Source of the DNA: an uncultured Aquimarina sp.
Lineage (GTDB): Bacteria; Bacteroidota; Bacteroidia; Flavobacteriales; Flavobacteriaceae
Direction of reading: 5' to 3'
Length of the DNA: 64,000 nt
NCBI GenBank assembly: GCA_947503835.1
Contig: CANNFM010000022.1
Coordinates: forward strand, 1-64,000
Of this stretch, positions 9,332 through 18,520 are shown piece by piece. A program made the translations under genes and the position numbers. Below the pieces are notes generated by a model. It was not told where the DNA came from. It saw only the letters and a list, made by a program, of their open reading frames with translations, and ran no database searches. Each line of letters starts with the position of its first letter. Position 1 is the stretch's first letter.

Positions 9332-9565
9332 ATGATGTTAGAAGAATTGGTAACTCCTAAGAAAACATTAAACAATCGGAAGCGTGTAGAGAAGTGGTTG
9401 ATAAAGAATCATAAATACATCAATATTACTGCAATAGAAAAAGAAATATCCGCGCCAAAGGGATTGGTTCAGAAGTTTGTTAAATACGATAAGAAGATTA
9501 ATGATAAATGGATTAGTCCATTATATACTGTAATAAAAAAATTTACTTCTTTTAATCTAAGATAG
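9332..9565 (+). CDS. Small basic protein of unknown function
   Basis: A 77-residue, Lys-rich, strongly basic protein without membrane segments or signal peptide. The start ATG is preceded by AAGAGGAAAAA, a plausible ribosome site. The central part (about residues 18-60) could form a small helical bundle of the helix-turn-helix kind (ITAIEKEISAPKGLVQKFV), with phage- or plasmid-type regulators as loose comparison, but I do not recognise a family. It lies 70 bases after a perfect palindrome. Coding status is moderately supported by the ribosome site and sensible composition. Confidence 0.6.
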   Translation: MMLEELVTPKKTLNNRKRVEKWLIKNHKYINITAIEKEISAPKGLVQKFVKYDKKINDKWISPLYTVIKKFTSFNLR

Positions 9566-9592
9566 GTCTTCTTTTTACCGTTTACTTCGAGA

Positions 9593-10165
9593 TTAACTTT
9601 TGGTATTCGTTATTATTTCAGACAAAAGCTTTTTTGCTCTTAATAGCTTTACTTTTATATTATTCATGGGTTCGTCTAATTGATCTGCAATTTCTTTGTA
9701 GCTTAATTCCTGAAAATAACGCAAATTAATTACTTTTTGATAGTGTGGTTTTAGCTGTTTTATATACTGCAGTAGTTGTGCTAAGTTTTGCTCGGTAATT
9801 AATTTATCTTCGGGAGAAGGATTATCATCAATGATTCGATACACAGAATCATCTACTTGTGTTGTTGTTTTTGACTGAATCGAAGCATTTTTTTTTCTTA
9901 ACAGGTCGATATGAATATTTTTTGAGATCTGTATCAACCAGCTTTTAAAATTGAATTCTTCTTTAAAAGTGTCAATTTTATCAAATGCTCTAGAAAAACT
10001 TTGTATGGTAATATCTTCGGCCTCGTATTCATCCTGAGTCCTTTTCAATTGAAAATTATAAACATCATTCCAAAAGGTGTCAAGAAGGTAATTAAAAGAT
10101 GTTTGCTTTCCTTCTTTAGCTTTCTTTATATGATCTTCTAACGAGATAGGATGTTCTTTTTTCAA
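9593..10165 (-). CDS. ECF-type RNA polymerase sigma factor
   Basis: The 190-residue protein has sigma region 2 (about residues 20-90, with EYEAEDITIQSFSRAFDKI and FKSWLIQISKN) and region 4 (about 125-185, with INLRYFQELSYKEIADQL, a helix-turn-helix that contacts the -35/-33 element). Both are standard for group 4 sigma factors. No classical anti-sigma factor follows. Instead a small Cys-rich single-pass membrane protein is encoded just upstream on the same strand. The stimulus is unknown. Confidence 0.92.
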   Translation of the reverse strand: MKKEHPISLEDHIKKAKEGKQTSFNYLLDTFWNDVYNFQLKRTQDEYEAEDITIQSFSRAFDKIDTFKEEFNFKSWLIQISKNIHIDLLRKKNASIQSKTTTQVDDSVYRIIDDNPSPEDKLITEQNLAQLLQYIKQLKPHYQKVINLRYFQELSYKEIADQLDEPMNNIKVKLLRAKKLLSEIITNTKS

Positions 10166-10201
10166 TGAAATATTTTTGAATAGAATACCAGGAGCGATAA
10201 T

Positions 10202-10414
10202 TTAGTTAGAATGTTCTTCTTCATTACAGTTCGAATACTGATCGGGCGTTTTGCCACAAAGAGAACATGACTCCCCTTCTTTATTAAGAAAAGGACTTTG
10301 ACTTGCACATGTGCCAGCAAACTTACCGTCTTTCTTTGCCCATAGTTTGATGGCAATTCCTGCAAATGCCAGTAGTAATAAAGCTGTTGTAAGTAAAAAT
10401 AGTTTCATAACCAA
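10202..10414 (-). CDS. Small single-pass membrane protein with a Cys-rich tail
   Basis: The 70-residue protein has one hydrophobic helix at residues 3-26 and a soluble tail with four Cys: C36, then CSLC, then C63. The first Met is followed by a second at residue 3, either of which could be used. It lies 36 bases upstream of the ECF sigma gene on the same strand and is probably cotranscribed. Small membrane or secreted proteins of this type are found next to sigma genes in flavobacteria. A redox- or metal-sensing or anti-sigma role is only a guess. Confidence 0.7.
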   Translation of the reverse strand: MVMKLFLLTTALLLLAFAGIAIKLWAKKDGKFAGTCASQSPFLNKEGESCSLCGKTPDQYSNCNEEEHSN

Positions 10415-10529
10415 TGTAATATAATAAAAATTGATTGCAAAGATACGAAGAATGAATGGCTATGAAAGTGTTAAACAAAAAATTAAGAGCTATTTAATAG
10501 GGGAATAAGCTCTTTATATAATCATATGT

Positions 10530-11543
10530 TTATATAATATTAACCTCGGTTTCTAATTTGATGGCAAATTTTTCGTTTACTTTTTTTTGAATTTTTCGAG
10601 CAATATTAAGAATTTCTTCTCCTGTTGCGTTGTTATAATTTACTAAAACAAGTGCCTGTTTTTCGTGAACACCCGCATCACCCCATCGTTTTCCCTTAAA
10701 ACCACCTTGCTCAATAAGCCAACCAGCCGGAACTTTAATATTTTGGTCATCTAATTTATAAGACGGTATATCGGGATACGTTTTTTGGAGTTCTAAAAAA
10801 TGAGCTGCTGAGATTACAGGATTTTTAAAAAAACTACCGCTATTACCTATGTCAGCAGGATCGGGTAGTTTACTTTTTCTTATTTGAATAACAGCTTCAG
10901 AGACATCTTTAATCGTTGGACTCGTAACTCCTTTATCGACCAAGGCATTTTCAATAGCGCCATAACTAGTGTTTAAAACGTGTTTGTCTTTACTTAATTT
11001 AAAAACAACCTTGGTTATGATGTACTTTCCTTTTGCTTCATTTTTAAAGATAGAATTTCGGTATCCAAACTTACAATCTTTGTTAGAAAAAACATGTTTC
11101 TTAGCTGTGATAATATTAATGGCTTCGCAACGCTCCATGGTATCCTTAAGCTCTACACCATATGCCCCAATGTTTTGAATTGGTGCACTGCCTACATAAC
11201 CAGGGATTAAGGATAGATTCTCTATGCCTCCGTAATTGTTTTTAATACAATGTTGAACAAAATCATGCCAGTTTTCACCGGCATTTACAGCCACCTGTAC
11301 AAAAGTATCTGTCTCCTTTAAAACAGTGATTCCTTTTATTGCAATATGTAAAACTAAAGCATCAAGGTTTTTTGTAAGTAACATATTGCTACCACCACTT
11401 AATACAAATAATTCTTTATCAGCATTATCTAATAGGGCATCTATAAGCTCTGATTCTGAGGTGATTTTTATAAACTCTTTAGCTATGGCATCTATTCCAA
11501 AGGTGTTGTGTTTTTTTAGGGATTTATGATGTTCAATTTTCAT
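10530..11543 (-). CDS. murB: UDP-N-acetylenolpyruvoylglucosamine reductase
   Basis: FAD-dependent enzyme that reduces UDP-GlcNAc-enolpyruvate to UDP-MurNAc in peptidoglycan synthesis. The 337-residue length and the sequence fit the E. coli-like type I form. The FAD-binding parts are visible as LSGGSNML and LIPGYVGSAPIQNIGAYGVE. The catalytic Ser lies in GNSGSFFKNPV and the C-terminal Glu in KLETEV. The start overlaps the stop of the upstream aminotransferase by 4 bases, so the two are translationally coupled. Confidence 0.96.
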   Translation of the reverse strand: MKIEHHKSLKKHNTFGIDAIAKEFIKITSESELIDALLDNADKELFVLSGGSNMLLTKNLDALVLHIAIKGITVLKETDTFVQVAVNAGENWHDFVQHCIKNNYGGIENLSLIPGYVGSAPIQNIGAYGVELKDTMERCEAINIITAKKHVFSNKDCKFGYRNSIFKNEAKGKYIITKVVFKLSKDKHVLNTSYGAIENALVDKGVTSPTIKDVSEAVIQIRKSKLPDPADIGNSGSFFKNPVISAAHFLELQKTYPDIPSYKLDDQNIKVPAGWLIEQGGFKGKRWGDAGVHEKQALVLVNYNNATGEEILNIARKIQKKVNEKFAIKLETEVNII

Positions 11544-12733
11544 TGATTATTATATTTTTCTAATCCTAACTTTATTATTTCGATAGATTTTTTAAGATCT
11601 CTTCGATTTAAAACATAGGCGATTCTGACTTGATTTTTTCCTTCATTAGGGCTAGAGTAAAAGCCAGAAGCGGGAGCTAACATAACCGTTTGTTTGTTCA
11701 AATCAAATTTATTTAATAACCATTCTGCAAAATGATCGGAATCTTTTACAGGTAATTCGGCGATACAGTAAAATGCTCCTTTTGGCATGGCAACTTTAAC
11801 ACCAGGAATTTCTCTAAGCCCAGATACAAGAGTATCTCTTCTTAGTTTGTATTTTTCTAAGGTCTCTTCGTGATAAGAATCAGGCGCTTCTAATGCCGCC
11901 TCACTTGCAATTTGTGCAAGGGTAGGAGGGCTAAGTCTAGCTTGAGCAAATTTCATTGCGGTTTCGATAACACTTTTATTTTTACTCACTAAACACCCAA
12001 TACGAGCACCACACATACTGTATCGCTTTGAAACAGAGTCTACCACAATAGCATGATCCTCTAAATCCCTTTCTTGTAAGATAGAATAATGCTCTGAAGT
12101 GTCGTAAACGAATTCGCGATAGACTTCATCAGAGATTAAAAATAAATCATACTTGATTGCTAATTTTGACAATTGTTGTATTTCTTCTTTGCTGTATAAG
12201 TACCCTGTAGGGTTCCCTGGATTGCATATTAATATGGCTTTTGTTTTTGGAGTAATAAGTTTTTCAAAATCTGCAATAGAAGGTAAGGCAAAACCAGTTT
12301 CTAATTTTGAGATTACAGGAACAACTGTGATCGTAGATTGTGTTGAAAAACTATAATAATTAGCATAAAAAGGCTCTGGCACAATAATTTCATCACCAGG
12401 ATCTGTTATACTACCCATCGTAAAAATAAGTGCTTCACTACCTCCAGTTGTAACCAAAATATCATCAGATGATATGGTGATATCATGCTTGGCATAGTAG
12501 CCAGCAAGTTTTTTTCTAAAACTTTCAAAACCTGCAGAGTGACTGTATGCAAGAATTTCCAATTTATGATTTCGAATGGCATTCATGGCTTCGATTGGTG
12601 TTTTGATATCGGGCTGCCCTATATTCAAATGATATATATGCTTGCCTTCTTTTGCAGCTTTTTCTGCAAAAGGAGCCAATTTTCTAATTGGCGATTCTGG
12701 CATGGCTTTGCCTTTACGAGATACTATTGGCAT
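11540..12733 (-). CDS. PLP-dependent class I/II aminotransferase
   Basis: The 397-residue fold type I aminotransferase has the PLP-binding Lys in SVSKRYSMCGARIGC, the Asn/Asp contacts CNPGNPTGYLYS and LISDEVYREF, and the substrate carboxylate Arg in NQVRIAYV near the C-terminus. This is the aspartate/aromatic aminotransferase group. The amino donor cannot be fixed from the sequence. It overlaps murB by 4 bases. The start at 12733 (MPIVSRKGKAMPESPIRKL) agrees with the usual N-terminus. Confidence 0.93.
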   Translation of the reverse strand: MPIVSRKGKAMPESPIRKLAPFAEKAAKEGKHIYHLNIGQPDIKTPIEAMNAIRNHKLEILAYSHSAGFESFRKKLAGYYAKHDITISSDDILVTTGGSEALIFTMGSITDPGDEIIVPEPFYANYYSFSTQSTITVVPVISKLETGFALPSIADFEKLITPKTKAILICNPGNPTGYLYSKEEIQQLSKLAIKYDLFLISDEVYREFVYDTSEHYSILQERDLEDHAIVVDSVSKRYSMCGARIGCLVSKNKSVIETAMKFAQARLSPPTLAQIASEAALEAPDSYHEETLEKYKLRRDTLVSGLREIPGVKVAMPKGAFYCIAELPVKDSDHFAEWLLNKFDLNKQTVMLAPASGFYSSPNEGKNQVRIAYVLNRRDLKKSIEIIKLGLEKYNNQ

Positions 12734-12838
12734 TTAATCTGATTTAAAAAATAAAATTGGAGGTAAATTTCTTAAATATTTTAAGAAATAGGTATATTAT
12801 TGAGATGATTTTTCAACTATTTTTCTATATTTAGCATA

Positions 12839-14215
12839 ATGAACGTTTTGTTATTGAATTTTTGTCATTTTCTTAAAAGTACGATTCCTGTACTTATTCT
12901 ATTTGTCAACTTTGCTCTTTTAGGCCAAGCTAATTTTAAGTTGCCTGGAGGTGTGAATAGTAGTAAGTTAAAGTTTGAATTAGCAAATAACCTTATTGTA
13001 ATACCCGTAACCCTTAATGGTGCTGAACTTTCTTTTATTCTTGATACAGGTGTTGGGTCAACGATTATCTTTAGTGTAGAAAATAAAAGTTCTTTAGAAC
13101 TTAAAAATGCTTCAAAAATATATCTTCGAGGATTAGGAGATGGAGAGCCTGTAGAAGCAATTAAATCTCTAAATAATGAATTAAAAATTGGAAATACAGT
13201 TAGCAATGATCATACTGTATATTTGGTTTTTGATGAGTCTATTAATTTTTCTCCAAGAATGGGCTTCCCTGTACATGGAATTATAGGCTATGATTTCTTT
13301 AAAAATTTTGTTTTAGACATTAATTATACAAAAAAGGTTATAAAAATCAATGAACCTAGATCTTATAGTTACAAAAAGTGTAAGAAGTGTTACCAAACCA
13401 GAATTGAGTTTAGGGATCGAAATAAAAGACCATACGTAACAGCCAAGTATAAGTCGCAAAAAGGATTGATAGATATAAACCTATTACTGGATTCTGGATC
13501 TGGTTCGTCATTATGGTTGTTCGAAAATAAACAAAGAGGGATTCATATACCTGATAATTCATTTAGGGATTTTTTGGGTAAAGGTTTTAATGGAGATATT
13601 TATGGAGAGAGGACTAAAGTCGAGGAGCTTCGTATAGGTGATTTTGTTTTAAAAGAGGTGACTACCTCTTTTCCTGATTCTGTATACATACAGGGTATTC
13701 CTATACAAAAGAGACAAGGGTCGTTAGGAGGTAATGTGTTAAAAAGATTTAATTTGATTGTAGATTATCCTCATCAAAAAATTTCTTTTAAGAAGAATGA
13801 TTTTTTTAATAAGCCATTTTATTATAACATGAGCGGGATTACAGTACAGCATACAGGGTTTGACATTTCTGTTGATACAACTGCAGTTAAAAATTCGTCA
13901 AGGTTTACAGAGAAAAATAGAAAGTATTTAGGTTTGAATAAGATAATAAATGAAAAGATAGTTACCCTATCAAATGGTTTCACGCTACGACCTAAGTATG
14001 AAATCTCTGATATACGACCAGGCTCACCTTCAGATATTGTGGGATTAAGAAAAGGAGATATTATTTTAGAAGTTAATGGTAGAAAGGCGTATAACTATAA
14101 ATTATCAGCACTTAATGATTTGTTTTATTCTCAAGAAGGTAAAAAAATCAGAATAAAAATAAATCGGTTAGGGGTAGAAATCAAATATGAGTTTTATTTG
14201 AAAAAAGTAATTTAA
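12839..14215 (+). CDS. Secreted aspartyl protease-like protein with PDZ domain
   Basis: The 458-residue protein starts with a signal peptide (about residues 1-30) and then has two retropepsin-like halves. The first has LSFILDTGVGSTIIF (about residue 62) and the second INLLLDSGSGSSLWLF (about residue 213), with DTG and DSG as the two catalytic turns. A PDZ domain fills the C-terminal 100 residues (ISDIRPGSPSDIVGLRKGD). This double-domain plus PDZ arrangement is a known Bacteroidota family; the substrate is not known. It is probably periplasmic. It ends at a perfect palindrome shared with the gene on the other strand. Confidence 0.88.
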   Translation: MNVLLLNFCHFLKSTIPVLILFVNFALLGQANFKLPGGVNSSKLKFELANNLIVIPVTLNGAELSFILDTGVGSTIIFSVENKSSLELKNASKIYLRGLGDGEPVEAIKSLNNELKIGNTVSNDHTVYLVFDESINFSPRMGFPVHGIIGYDFFKNFVLDINYTKKVIKINEPRSYSYKKCKKCYQTRIEFRDRNKRPYVTAKYKSQKGLIDINLLLDSGSGSSLWLFENKQRGIHIPDNSFRDFLGKGFNGDIYGERTKVEELRIGDFVLKEVTTSFPDSVYIQGIPIQKRQGSLGGNVLKRFNLIVDYPHQKISFKKNDFFNKPFYYNMSGITVQHTGFDISVDTTAVKNSSRFTEKNRKYLGLNKIINEKIVTLSNGFTLRPKYEISDIRPGSPSDIVGLRKGDIILEVNGRKAYNYKLSALNDLFYSQEGKKIRIKINRLGVEIKYEFYLKKVI

Positions 14216-14222
14216 AAAAAAA

Positions 14223-14246
14223 GGTTTTACTAATATTAGTAAAACC
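14223..14246 (-). terminator. Palindromic terminator between convergent genes
   Basis: A perfect 24-bp palindrome (GGTTTTACTAAT and its complement). Read on the minus strand it runs into eight or more T, so it can end the DUF1573 transcript. On the plus strand it is followed by only a short T-run but may also serve the protease gene. Confidence 0.8.
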
Positions 14247-14273
14247 CTTTAACAATATTTTATTGAGATGGTA

Positions 14274-14672
14274 CTAGTTTTTCTTCTCAAGAACGCTCTT
14301 GTCTAATACTGTTCCTTTGATTTTTATCGCTTTTGTTGGTTCTTCGGCATTAGAGTATACCGATATCGTTTTACGAATGGGTCCCACTCTTTTAGTATCA
14401 TATTTAACCTCTATTACACCAGTTCCACCAGGAGCAATTGGATTTTCTGGTTTTTTAGGAATAGTACAACCGCAGCTTGAATACACTCTGGAAATTACTA
14501 AAGGTGCATTACCTGTATTAGTAAATTCAAATTGACGAACACCATCACTGCCTTTAGCTATTTCGCCGTAATCAATAACTTCGCTTTTGAATTCTATTTT
14601 AGGCTTGGTATCCTGAGCATTAATGGTTGCACTCAGAAAACCAATACATAAAATTAACATTACTTTTCTCAT
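14274..14672 (-). CDS. DUF1573 family secreted protein
   Basis: The 132-residue protein has a signal peptide (cleavage near INAQ, residue 19) and one DUF1573 domain with the typical stretch FEFTNTGNAPLVIS, then SSCGCT and PGGTGVIEVKYD. The fold is an Ig-like beta sandwich of the ASPM/SPD2/Hydin type, common in Bacteroidota and of unknown function. It is probably periplasmic or exported. Confidence 0.93.
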   Translation of the reverse strand: MRKVMLILCIGFLSATINAQDTKPKIEFKSEVIDYGEIAKGSDGVRQFEFTNTGNAPLVISRVYSSCGCTIPKKPENPIAPGGTGVIEVKYDTKRVGPIRKTISVYSNAEEPTKAIKIKGTVLDKSVLEKKN

Positions 14673-14845
14673 AGTGTAGGTTTTTTGTTGGGTGTAAAAG
14701 TACTTACTTTTTATCCAACTTCAAAATTGTGATTAAAAGCGCGCTAGATATGATGTTAGTATTATGAAATCAGAAGATTTTATAATTTAATATGAACTAC
14801 GCTTTGATTTTTTTTATGTCGATAGTCATATTTCTAACATCGTAC

Positions 14846-14876
14846 TTCGTACTTCTTACATTAATAATTACTTTTG
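14846..14876 (+). promoter_or_regulatory. Probable valS promoter
   Basis: TACTTTTG at 14869-14876 is an exact TAnnTTTG -7 element. TTCG at 14846-14849 lies 19 bases upstream in the -33 place. The TTG that would start the longest reading frame (14874) is part of this element, which argues for the downstream ATG as start. Confidence 0.65.
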
Positions 14877-14906
14877 CACTCTAAAATCCAAAAATCGGAC
14901 CAAAGT

Positions 14907-17540
14907 ATGGCTTTAGATGCAAAATACGATTCAAAATCGGTAGAAGAGAAGTGGTATAGCTACTGGATGGACAATAATTACTTCCATTCTGAAGTTGATG
15001 ATCGTGAAGCATATACAATCGTTATCCCGCCACCTAATGTCACTGGTGTGCTTCATATGGGGCATATGCTTAATAATACAATACAGGATGTGTTGATTCG
15101 TAGAGCGCGACTTAAGGGCTATAATGCTTGCTGGGTACCGGGTACGGATCATGCTTCTATTGCTACCGAAGCTAAAGTTGTGGCTAAATTAAAGGAACAA
15201 GGAATTGATAAAAACGATCTCACACGAGAAGAGTTCCTGGAGCATGCCTGGGAGTGGACCCATAAACATGGTGGTATTATCTTAGAGCAACTTAAGAAAC
15301 TAGGAGCCTCTTGTGATTGGGAACGTACTGCATTTACAATGGATGACAATTTGTCGGCATCTGTAATTAAGGTTTTCGTGGATTTATATAAGAAAGGGCT
15401 TATATATCGAGGATATAGAATGGTTAACTGGGATCCTCAGGCAAAAACTACCTTGTCAGATGAAGAAGTGATCTATGAAGAGAAACAAGGTAATTTATAC
15501 TATTTAAAGTATAAAATAGAAGGAAGCGAAGATACACTTACTATTGCAACTACACGACCAGAAACTATTATGGGAGATACAGCTATTTGTATTAATCCTA
15601 ATGATGAGAGATTTACACATCTTAAAGGTAAAAAAGCAATTATTCCTATTGCTAATCGTGTAATCCCAATAATTGAAGATGAATACGTTGATATAGAGTT
15701 TGGTACAGGGTGTCTTAAGGTAACACCGGCTCATGACCCTAATGATAAAGTTTTAGGAGATAAACACAATCTTGAGGTAGTGGATATTTTTAATGACGAT
15801 GCTACTTTAAATTCGTTTGGTTTACATTATGAAGGAAAAGACCGTTTTGTTGTTCGTAAAGAGATTATAAAAGAATTAGAAGATCTTGGTGCGTTAGAGA
15901 AAACAGAGACTCATCTTAATAAGGTCGGAACGAGTGAGCGTACAAAAGCGGTGATTGAACCTAAATTAAGCGATCAATGGTTCTTGAAAATGGAAGGACT
16001 TGCAAAACCTGCATTAGATGCCGTTTTAGATAAAAATGTTAACCTGGTTCCAGAGAAATTCATCAATACATATCGCTATTGGATGGAAAACGTGAGAGAT
16101 TGGAACATCTCACGACAATTATGGTGGGGACATCAAATCCCTGCATACTTCTATGGCGATGGCAAAGAAGACTTTGTTGTCGCTGAAAATAAAGAAGAAG
16201 CACTTGCTCTGGCAAAAGAAAAAACAGGAAATACTTCGTTACAAGAGGTAGATTTAACTCAGGACCCAGATGCCCTAGATACTTGGTTTTCTTCATGGTT
16301 ATGGCCAATGAGTGTGTTTAACGGTATTTTAGAGCCCGATAATAAAGAGATTAATTATTATTATCCCACTAATGATTTGGTTACAGCACCAGAAATCTTG
16401 TTTTTCTGGGTAGCTCGTATGATTATAGCTGGATACGAATATAGAGGAGAAAAACCATTTACCAATGTGTATCTTACAGGTATAGTTAGAGATAAACAAA
16501 GGCGTAAGATGTCTAAATCTTTAGGTAATTCCCCGGATCCATTAGATTTGATAGATCTGTATGGTGCCGATGGAATTAGAGTGGGGATGTTGTTAAGTTC
16601 TCCAGCAGGAAATGATCTGATGTTTGACGAAGATCTATGTAAACAGGGTAGTGCTTTTGTAAATAAAATATTTAATGCATCAAGACTTGTACTTGGTTGG
16701 GAGGTAGATTCGACTATACAGCAACCCGAAGCTTCTGTTGTTGCACTTAATTGGTATAGATCAAAATTCCAAAAAGCATTAGTAGAATTAGAAAACAACT
16801 ATGATAAATATCGTATCAGTGATGCGTTGATGACAACATATAAGTTGATATACGATGATTTCTGTGGATGGCTGTTAGAAATGATCAAGCCTGCTTATCA
16901 AGCACCGATTGATGCCAAGACCTATCAAGAGGTAATTGAGATTTTAGAAAATAATTTAAAAATACTACATCCATTTGTACCCTTTATTTCTGAAGAGATA
17001 TGGCAGGAGATTTCTGATAGAACTCCAAACGAAGCATTAATCATTGCTAGTTGGCCAAAAGAGGCTTCTGTGGATACTGATTTGATTAAAAAATTCGAAA
17101 TAGCTTCAGATGTAATTTCAGGAATTAGGACTATACGTAAAGAAAAGAATATTCCTTTTAAAGAAACAATACAGGTGTCGATTTTGAATAATCAAAAGGT
17201 AGATGCGACATTTGATTCTGTAATTTCAAAAATGGGTAACCTTTCTTCTTTTGAGTATGTAAATGAAAAAGTAGAAGGAGCACTTTCGTTTAGAGTAAAA
17301 TCTAATGAATATTTCATTCCAATTTCAGGAGCAATAAATGTAGAAGAAGAGATTAAAAAGCTTAATGAAGAATTAATATACACTGAAGGTTTCTTGAAAT
17401 CTGTACAAAAGAAACTTCAAAACGAAAGGTTTGTTAATAATGCTCCAGAACAAGTAATTGTAAACGAAAGAAAGAAAGAGGCAGATGCAGAAGCAAAAAT
17501 AGCTACACTCAAGTCTAGTTTAGCAGGGTTGCAAGCTTAA
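14907..17540 (+). CDS. valS: Valyl-tRNA synthetase
   Basis: Class I aminoacyl-tRNA synthetase that charges tRNA-Val. The start is set at ATG 14907 (MALDAKYDSKSVEEKWYSYW), since the longer frame would begin with a TTG inside the promoter; this gives 877 residues, the usual size. HIGH is seen as PPNVTGVLHMGHM and KMSKS as RRKMSKSLGN. The editing (CP1) domain begins around TIATTRPETIMGDTAI, and the C-terminal arm is a coiled coil. The gene is alone on its strand, facing the acyl-CoA-binding protein gene. Confidence 0.96.
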   Translation: MALDAKYDSKSVEEKWYSYWMDNNYFHSEVDDREAYTIVIPPPNVTGVLHMGHMLNNTIQDVLIRRARLKGYNACWVPGTDHASIATEAKVVAKLKEQGIDKNDLTREEFLEHAWEWTHKHGGIILEQLKKLGASCDWERTAFTMDDNLSASVIKVFVDLYKKGLIYRGYRMVNWDPQAKTTLSDEEVIYEEKQGNLYYLKYKIEGSEDTLTIATTRPETIMGDTAICINPNDERFTHLKGKKAIIPIANRVIPIIEDEYVDIEFGTGCLKVTPAHDPNDKVLGDKHNLEVVDIFNDDATLNSFGLHYEGKDRFVVRKEIIKELEDLGALEKTETHLNKVGTSERTKAVIEPKLSDQWFLKMEGLAKPALDAVLDKNVNLVPEKFINTYRYWMENVRDWNISRQLWWGHQIPAYFYGDGKEDFVVAENKEEALALAKEKTGNTSLQEVDLTQDPDALDTWFSSWLWPMSVFNGILEPDNKEINYYYPTNDLVTAPEILFFWVARMIIAGYEYRGEKPFTNVYLTGIVRDKQRRKMSKSLGNSPDPLDLIDLYGADGIRVGMLLSSPAGNDLMFDEDLCKQGSAFVNKIFNASRLVLGWEVDSTIQQPEASVVALNWYRSKFQKALVELENNYDKYRISDALMTTYKLIYDDFCGWLLEMIKPAYQAPIDAKTYQEVIEILENNLKILHPFVPFISEEIWQEISDRTPNEALIIASWPKEASVDTDLIKKFEIASDVISGIRTIRKEKNIPFKETIQVSILNNQKVDATFDSVISKMGNLSSFEYVNEKVEGALSFRVKSNEYFIPISGAINVEEEIKKLNEELIYTEGFLKSVQKKLQNERFVNNAPEQVIVNERKKEADAEAKIATLKSSLAGLQA

Positions 17541-17561
17541 GTAGCAATACCATATGTAATA

Positions 17562-17602
17562 AAAAAATGCTTTGATTGCCTAGCGTAATTAAAGCATTTT
17601 TT
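17562..17602. terminator. Bidirectional terminator between valS and the ACBP gene
   Basis: A long inverted repeat of about 15 bp (17562-17576 with 17587-17601, including a G-T pair) has an A-run on the left and a T-run on the right, so it can serve valS on the plus strand and the convergent operon on the minus strand. Confidence 0.85.
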
Positions 17603-17867
17603 AATCAATAATATATTTATTAACTAACTCTATATAGGCCAATTTAGCCTGTTTAGGAGTAAGGTTTTTAACTTGGAAAAGTGCGTTAAGCTTAAACGCA
17701 TTTCTAAGATCGATATCCCCAGAAGGATTATGAAACCCTTCGGTATGTATGGCTTGCTTGTAATATGCGTAGAAATGAAGCATAATATCAGGAGGCAATA
17801 GTATTTTTGTATTGCAGGCACGCTGATACGCTTTGTTGAAAGCTATATTTAATTCTTCTTCGGTCAT
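17601..17867 (-). CDS. Acyl-CoA-binding protein
   Basis: The 88-residue product matches the ACBP family over its whole length. It has the Tyr-Lys pair in FYAYYKQA and the nearby Lys/Tyr-rich C-terminal helix (AKLAYIELVNKY). It binds long-chain acyl-CoA in the cytosol. ACBP is unusual outside eukaryotes but occurs in some bacteria. Its stop is at the terminator, and its start is 5 bases after the psd stop, so it is the last gene of the cdsA-psd unit. That fits a role in supplying or buffering acyl-CoA for phospholipid synthesis. Confidence 0.92.
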   Translation of the reverse strand: MTEEELNIAFNKAYQRACNTKILLPPDIMLHFYAYYKQAIHTEGFHNPSGDIDLRNAFKLNALFQVKNLTPKQAKLAYIELVNKYIID

Positions 17868-17872
17868 GACTA

Positions 17873-18520
17873 CTATACATTAGCGATAACACTTTCTCCA
17901 CCTTTTACTTTTTGGTTTAAAGTAACATTAACTTTAGTTCCTATCGGTAAATAAACATCTACTCTAGAGCCAAATTTTATAAATCCACTATCAGAACCTT
18001 GAGCTACTTTTTCTCCTTCCTTAGCGTAGTTAACAATTCTTTTTGCTAATGCTCCGGCAATTTGTCTATACAGGATCTCAACGATATTATTTTTTACTAC
18101 AACGGTAGTTCTTTCGTTTTCTTCTGAAGCTTTAGGGTGCCATGCTACCAAATATTTTCCAGGATGATACTTACTAAAAGTCACTTCTCCATTAATAGGA
18201 TGTCTGGTCACATGAACATTTATAGGAGACATAAAAATCGATACCTGAAGCCTATTATCTTTAAAATGTTCTTTTTCAAAAACCTCTTCAATAACAACAA
18301 CTTTTCCATCAACCGGTGCTACTACAGTATTGTCGTTAACATTTGTTCTTCTTTTTGGGTTTCTAAAAAATTGTAAAATTAGAATCAAAAAAGCTAATGT
18401 AACTGTGAATATGGCAATTTGCCACTCCTCAATTTGTATTGCAACGTATGAGGCTACATTAATGCCTAAAAATAATACAATTGCAACAGAAATTATTTTA
18501 TATCCTTCTTTATGAAACAT
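17873..18520 (-). CDS. psd: Phosphatidylserine decarboxylase
   Basis: Makes phosphatidylethanolamine from phosphatidylserine at the membrane. The 215-residue length matches the short Psd type. Two hydrophobic segments are at about residues 8-45. The core has NVHVTRHPINGEV and the His-containing WHPKAS. The self-cleavage site that yields the pyruvoyl group is FGSRVD at the C-terminal end, with Ser as the future pyruvoyl. It overlaps the end of cdsA by 11 bases. No pssA was found in this window. Confidence 0.93.
   Translation of the reverse strand: MFHKEGYKIISVAIVLFLGINVASYVAIQIEEWQIAIFTVTLAFLILILQFFRNPKRRTNVNDNTVVAPVDGKVVVIEEVFEKEHFKDNRLQVSIFMSPINVHVTRHPINGEVTFSKYHPGKYLVAWHPKASEENERTTVVVKNNIVEILYRQIAGALAKRIVNYAKEGEKVAQGSDSGFIKFGSRVDVYLPIGTKVNVTLNQKVKGGESVIANV

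Noticed and set aside
14874..14906. N-terminal extension of valS from TTG
   Set aside because: The TTG is part of the -7 element TACTTTTG, and the extra residues do not look like ValS.
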